16,599 bases of DNA from Bacilli bacterium (GTDB lineage: Bacteria > Bacillota_I > Bacilli_A > RFN20 > CAG-449). The stretch lies in the NCBI GenBank assembly GCA_900755065.1, contig CAAEFC010000014.1, forward strand, positions 1 through 16,599, written 5' to 3'. Every line of letters begins with the position of its first letter. Position 1 is the stretch's first letter. Below the pieces are notes generated by a model, which worked only from the letters and a program-made list of their open reading frames with translations, ran no database searches and was not told the origin of the DNA. The translations under genes were made by a program, and so were the position numbers. Below are positions 13,297 through 16,599 of this stretch, piece after piece.

Positions 13297-14427
13297 ATGA
13301 TTGAATACATCGGAGTCAACGACCATGTCACGGATCTGTTTGAAGGGCAGTACCGGATACCGAACGGAATGAGTTACAATTCGTATCTCGTCGTCGGCGA
13401 TTCGATCGCGGTCATGGATACGGTCGACGGGCATTTCGTCGACGAATGGCTTCTTCGCCTGAAAGAAGCCCTGAAAGGGAAAAAACCGGATTATCTCGTT
13501 CTTCTTCATATGGAACCGGATCACTCCGCCGGGGTTAAGAAATTGCTGGAACGCTATCCGGAAACCGAAGTCGTGGGCAATCCGAAAACGTTTGCGATCC
13601 TGAAACAGTTTTTCCCGGAACTGAACATCGAACATCTGCGGATCGTCAAGGAAAACGACGTTTTATCTCTCGGCGGGCACGAACTGAAATTCATCTTCGC
13701 GCCGATGGTCCATTGGCCGGAAGTGATGATGGCATACGAAACGACGACGCATTCGCTGTTTTCCGCGGACGCGTTCGGCAAATTCGGCGCATTGGATATC
13801 GACGAAGGCTGGAAGGAAGAAGCGAGAAGATATTACATCGGCATCGTCGGGAAATACGGCACGCAGGTTCAGGCGCTTCTGAAAAAACTTTCCGGAACGG
13901 AATTGGAGAACATCTATCCGCTTCACGGGCCGGCATTGCGATCGCCGTTAGACGAGTATCTGGCTCTTTACGACCGGTGGTCCGCCTATCTTCCGGAAAC
14001 AGAGGGAGTTCTGATCGCGTACGCTTCGATTTACGGCCATACGAAATGTGCCGTCGAATACCTCTGTGAATCGCTGAAAGAAGTGAAATGCGAGGTCTTC
14101 GATCTGGCCCGGTGCGATCCGGCGGAAGCAATCGCCAAAGCCTTCCAGTATCCGAAGATGATTCTCGCTACGCCGACGTACAACGCGGAAGTCTTTCCGC
14201 CGGTAAAAGCCTTTCTTTCGGGATTGAAGGAAAGAAACTATCAGAATCGCAAAGTCGGCATCATCGAAAACGGGTCCTGGGCGCCGATGGCGAAAAAGTA
14301 TATTCTCGATTTCTTCGCCGGATCGAAAGGAATCGAATTCATGCAGAATGCGGTTACGATCCGATCTGCGGTTTGTCATCAGGACGAAATTCTGCTGGAC
14401 GCTCTGGCGGCAGAAATCAAAGCGTAG
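13297..14427 (+). CDS. FprA-type flavodiiron protein (oxygen/NO reductase)
   Basis: 376 residues. Class A flavodiiron proteins reduce O2 to water, or NO to N2O, in anaerobes, taking electrons from rubredoxin or a flavin reductase; cytoplasmic. N-terminal metallo-beta-lactamase-like domain (1-235) with all diiron ligands: H71, E73, D75 and H76 in LLHMEPDHSAG, H139 (PMVHWPEVM), D158 (LFSADAFG) and H210 (PLHGP). C-terminal flavodoxin domain (237-376) with the FMN phosphate loop AYASIYGHTK and later ATPTYNAEVFPPV and ENGSWAP. No rubredoxin or NADH-flavin reductase domain is fused, so it is the simple class. It has its own promoter and lies before uvrA. Oxidative or nitrosative protection fits an anaerobic or microaerophilic host. 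Confidence 0.94.
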   Translation: MIEYIGVNDHVTDLFEGQYRIPNGMSYNSYLVVGDSIAVMDTVDGHFVDEWLLRLKEALKGKKPDYLVLLHMEPDHSAGVKKLLERYPETEVVGNPKTFAILKQFFPELNIEHLRIVKENDVLSLGGHELKFIFAPMVHWPEVMMAYETTTHSLFSADAFGKFGALDIDEGWKEEARRYYIGIVGKYGTQVQALLKKLSGTELENIYPLHGPALRSPLDEYLALYDRWSAYLPETEGVLIAYASIYGHTKCAVEYLCESLKEVKCEVFDLARCDPAEAIAKAFQYPKMILATPTYNAEVFPPVKAFLSGLKERNYQNRKVGIIENGSWAPMAKKYILDFFAGSKGIEFMQNAVTIRSAVCHQDEILLDALAAEIKA

Positions 14428-14434
14428 TTCATCG

Positions 14435-14460
14435 GCGAAAGGAAAAAAGTTTTTCGCTTG
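14435..14460 (+). terminator. Possible weak terminator after the flavodiiron gene
   Basis: GCGAAA (14435-14440) can pair with TTTCGC (14452-14457) around an 11-nt loop. The following tract (TTGCTTTTA) is only partly T-rich. Confidence 0.33.
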
Positions 14461-14486
14461 CTTTTATGATGAAAACCGAGCGTTCG

Positions 14487-14495
14487 TGGTAAAAT
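14487..14495 (+). promoter_or_regulatory. Extended -10 upstream of uvrA
   Basis: TGGTAAAAT, the same extended -10 string as at the flavodiiron gene. No good -35 at 17 bp (TGATGA). No SOS box of the Bacillus type (GAACNNNNGTTC) is seen between 14428 and 14519. Confidence 0.48.
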
Positions 14496-14519
14496 AGAGC
14501 ATTAGGAGAATTGGGTAGT

Positions 14520-16599
14520 ATGGGAAAAGAAATCGTTGTAAAAGGCGCAAGAGAAAACAACCTCAAAGATGTGACGATCCGGATTCCGAAAGAGAAACTC
14601 GTGGTTTTTACCGGCGTTTCCGGAAGCGGGAAATCGACTTTGGCGTTCGATACGATCTATAACGAAGGGCAACGCCGTTACGTGGAGAGTTTGTCTAGTT
14701 ATGCCCGTCAGTTTTTAGGCGGGGTCGAAAAACCGGACGTCGATTCGATCGAAGGCTTGTCTCCGGCAATCGCCATCGATCAGAAAACGACTTCGCACAA
14801 TCCGCGTTCGACGGTGGGAACCGTCACGGAAATTTACGATTATCTTCGTCTTCTGTACGCCCGGATCGGCGTTGCCTATTGTCCGACTCACCATAAACCG
14901 ATCGTGAAATTCACGCCGAAGCAGATGGTCGATATCGTGCGAAAGCGGCCTTTGGGAAGCAAAATCATGATTCTGGCGCCGATCGTTTACAATGAAAAAG
15001 GCACGCAGAAAGACGTCTTGGAAAAAATCAGAAATCTGGGATACGAAAGAATCCGTCTGGAACGGAAGAATATCCTTCGTCTGAATGAAGTGCCGCCTTT
15101 GGAAAAAAACGCCAAGCATTTCATCGACGTGGTCATCGACCGCCTGGTTCTGAAAGAAGACAGCGATTCCCGCCTGTATGAGAGCATCGAAAGCGCGCTG
15201 GACGTCGCCGACGGTTACGTCATCATCTATGCCGACGGCGAAGAGACTCTGTTCAGCCAGCATCAGGCTTGTCCGGAATGCGGATTTTCCGTTCCTCCTC
15301 TGGAACCGAGACTGTTCTCTTTCAACGCGCCGTTAGGTTGCTGCCCGGAATGCCACGGCTTAGGAATCAAAAGAGAATCGACTGAAAATCTGCTGATACC
15401 GAATCCGAACCTTTCGATCAATCAGGGCGCAGTGGCTTATTATAAGAATACGATTCACACGACCAATATCGAATGGCAGGAATTCGATTATCTCTTGAAT
15501 TACTACGGGATTTCAAAAGATATTCCGTATCGGAAACTTCCCGACGAGCAGAAGAAAATCATTCTTTTCGGTTCGCCGAAACTTCTGCACTACCAGTTGA
15601 CTTCCGCTTCGGGCAATATCATGAACCGGACGGGTATCGAAGGCGTCAAAACCAAAATCGATCGCCTCTACGTTTCGACGAACAGCGAGTTTATGCGCGA
15701 ATACTACGGTTCTTTCATGTCGGATTCCGTCTGCACCGCCTGTCGGGGCGCACGGTTGAATCCGAGTACGCTTTCGGTGAGAATCGGCGGACTCAATATT
15801 TACGAGATGACGACCTTGTCCCTGAAAGACCTGATGAAATTTTTAACCGACCTCGACCTGACTCCTCAGGAGAGGGAAATCGCCTCTTTGATCTTAAAGG
15901 AAATCCGAAACCGGGTGTCTTTTCTGATCGACGTCGGTCTGGAATATCTGAATCTGGCGCGGATGGCGATGACGCTTTCCGGCGGAGAAAGCCAGCGAAT
16001 CCGTCTGGCGACGCAGATCGGCTCGAAACTGACCGGCGTTCTTTACGTGCTGGACGAACCGTCTATCGGTTTACATCAGCGAGATAACGATCGGCTGATC
16101 GCAACGTTAAAGGAAATGGTCGATCTCGGAAATACGCTGATCGTCGTCGAACACGACGAAGATACGATGCTGGCCAGCGATTATCTGGTGGATATCGGTC
16201 CCGGTGCGGGCGAACACGGCGGAAGAATCGTCAGCGCCGGAACGCCGGAACAGGTCATGGAAGATCCGAATTCGTTGACGGGACAGTATTTAAGCGGAAA
16301 GAAGTTCATTCCGGTTCCGACCTATCGGGCAAAGGGAAACGGGAAGTTTCTGACGATCCGGAAAGCCGAATGCAACAATCTGAAAAAAATCGACGTTCGG
16401 ATTCCGTTAGGCATTTTCGTCTGCGTAACCGGCGTTTCCGGAAGCGGGAAATCGAGTTTAATCACGGAAATCCTCTACAAAAGCGTCAGAAATCATCTTT
16501 ACGATACCAAAGAAATTCCGGGAAAATGCGAAGCGGTTCTGGGAATGGATAACATCGATAAAGTGATCAACGTTTCGCAGGAACCGATCGGAAGAACGC
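14520..16599 (+). CDS. uvrA: Excinuclease ABC subunit A, 3' end beyond the window
   Basis: DNA damage recognition ATPase of nucleotide excision repair; works as a dimer with UvrB. 693 codons are present of about 940. First Walker A GVSGSGKST (32-40), followed by the QRRYVESLSSYARQFLG block and the UvrB-binding/signature insert. Zinc module CPEC (C251, C254) and CPEC (C275, C278) with a 20-residue gap. The first ABC signature LSGGESQRIRLATQIGS and Walker B VLYVLDEPSIGLHQRDN come at about 480-520. The second Walker A GVSGSGKSSL lies near 640. The second signature and second zinc finger are outside the window. The ATG is preceded by AGGAGA 10 nt upstream. No frameshift was found in a codon-by-codon reading of 14520-15360. 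uvrB is not adjacent upstream, where it often lies. Confidence 0.96.
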   Translation, partial: MGKEIVVKGARENNLKDVTIRIPKEKLVVFTGVSGSGKSTLAFDTIYNEGQRRYVESLSSYARQFLGGVEKPDVDSIEGLSPAIAIDQKTTSHNPRSTVGTVTEIYDYLRLLYARIGVAYCPTHHKPIVKFTPKQMVDIVRKRPLGSKIMILAPIVYNEKGTQKDVLEKIRNLGYERIRLERKNILRLNEVPPLEKNAKHFIDVVIDRLVLKEDSDSRLYESIESALDVADGYVIIYADGEETLFSQHQACPECGFSVPPLEPRLFSFNAPLGCCPECHGLGIKRESTENLLIPNPNLSINQGAVAYYKNTIHTTNIEWQEFDYLLNYYGISKDIPYRKLPDEQKKIILFGSPKLLHYQLTSASGNIMNRTGIEGVKTKIDRLYVSTNSEFMREYYGSFMSDSVCTACRGARLNPSTLSVRIGGLNIYEMTTLSLKDLMKFLTDLDLTPQEREIASLILKEIRNRVSFLIDVGLEYLNLARMAMTLSGGESQRIRLATQIGSKLTGVLYVLDEPSIGLHQRDNDRLIATLKEMVDLGNTLIVVEHDEDTMLASDYLVDIGPGAGEHGGRIVSAGTPEQVMEDPNSLTGQYLSGKKFIPVPTYRAKGNGKFLTIRKAECNNLKKIDVRIPLGIFVCVTGVSGSGKSSLITEILYKSVRNHLYDTKEIPGKCEAVLGMDNIDKVINVSQEPIGRT

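Overview
The window looks like chromosomal DNA of a low-to-middle G+C member of the Bacillota. The repertoire (MEP-type isoprenoid synthesis, an FprA flavodiiron protein, a Firmicutes-type cysteine-bearing IS30 transposase, strong AGGAGG-like ribosome binding sites) and a divergent Dxs point to the Erysipelotrichales or nearby. That placement is inference; no rRNA marker is present. TGA works as a stop codon: several tightly packed genes (ispH, uppS, dxs, the MFS and DUF89 genes) end with it.

Region 1 (1-3190) is accessory DNA. A complete IS30-family element (96-1518) has 40-bp inverted ends matching at 38 positions, an unusual set of repeated TAAAWTCCGTTT motifs in its left end, and a transposase interrupted by one in-frame TGA near its C-terminus. 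Next to it is a decayed mobile module: an XRE-type regulator broken by a 1-nt deletion but with a good promoter and a palindrome over its -35 box, an intact RhuM-family gene, and a heavily mutated remnant of a large serine recombinase that once overlapped rhuM at an ATGA junction.

Region 2 (3179-5785) holds a NUDIX hydrolase (minus strand), an MFS transporter, and a TetR regulator with a 1-nt frameshift. The MFS and TetR genes are tail to tail, 5 bp apart. The TetR promoter faces away from, and overlaps, a possible promoter of the next gene.

Region 3 (5785-9110) has a conserved hypothetical protein with a coiled coil and two membrane helices, ending in a clear intrinsic terminator. A two-gene unit follows, a four-helix membrane protein coupled to a DUF89/ARMT1-like metal-dependent phosphatase. 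A MATE exporter lies on the other strand, and its 3' end overlaps the phosphatase gene by 26 bp.

Region 4 (9143-13097) is an isoprenoid block. A FlK-like hotdog thioesterase, ispH (last MEP step) and uppS (which uses the C5 units to build the cell-wall lipid carrier) form a tight plus-strand operon. dxs (first MEP step) comes from the opposite side, and the uppS and dxs stop codons abut with no base between them.

Region 5 (13236-16599) carries a complete FprA flavodiiron protein and the first 693 codons of uvrA, which runs off the window end; no uvrB is seen here.

Most of the window is ordinary housekeeping sequence. The unusual parts are the IS30 end architecture and the decaying xre-rhuM-recombinase module.
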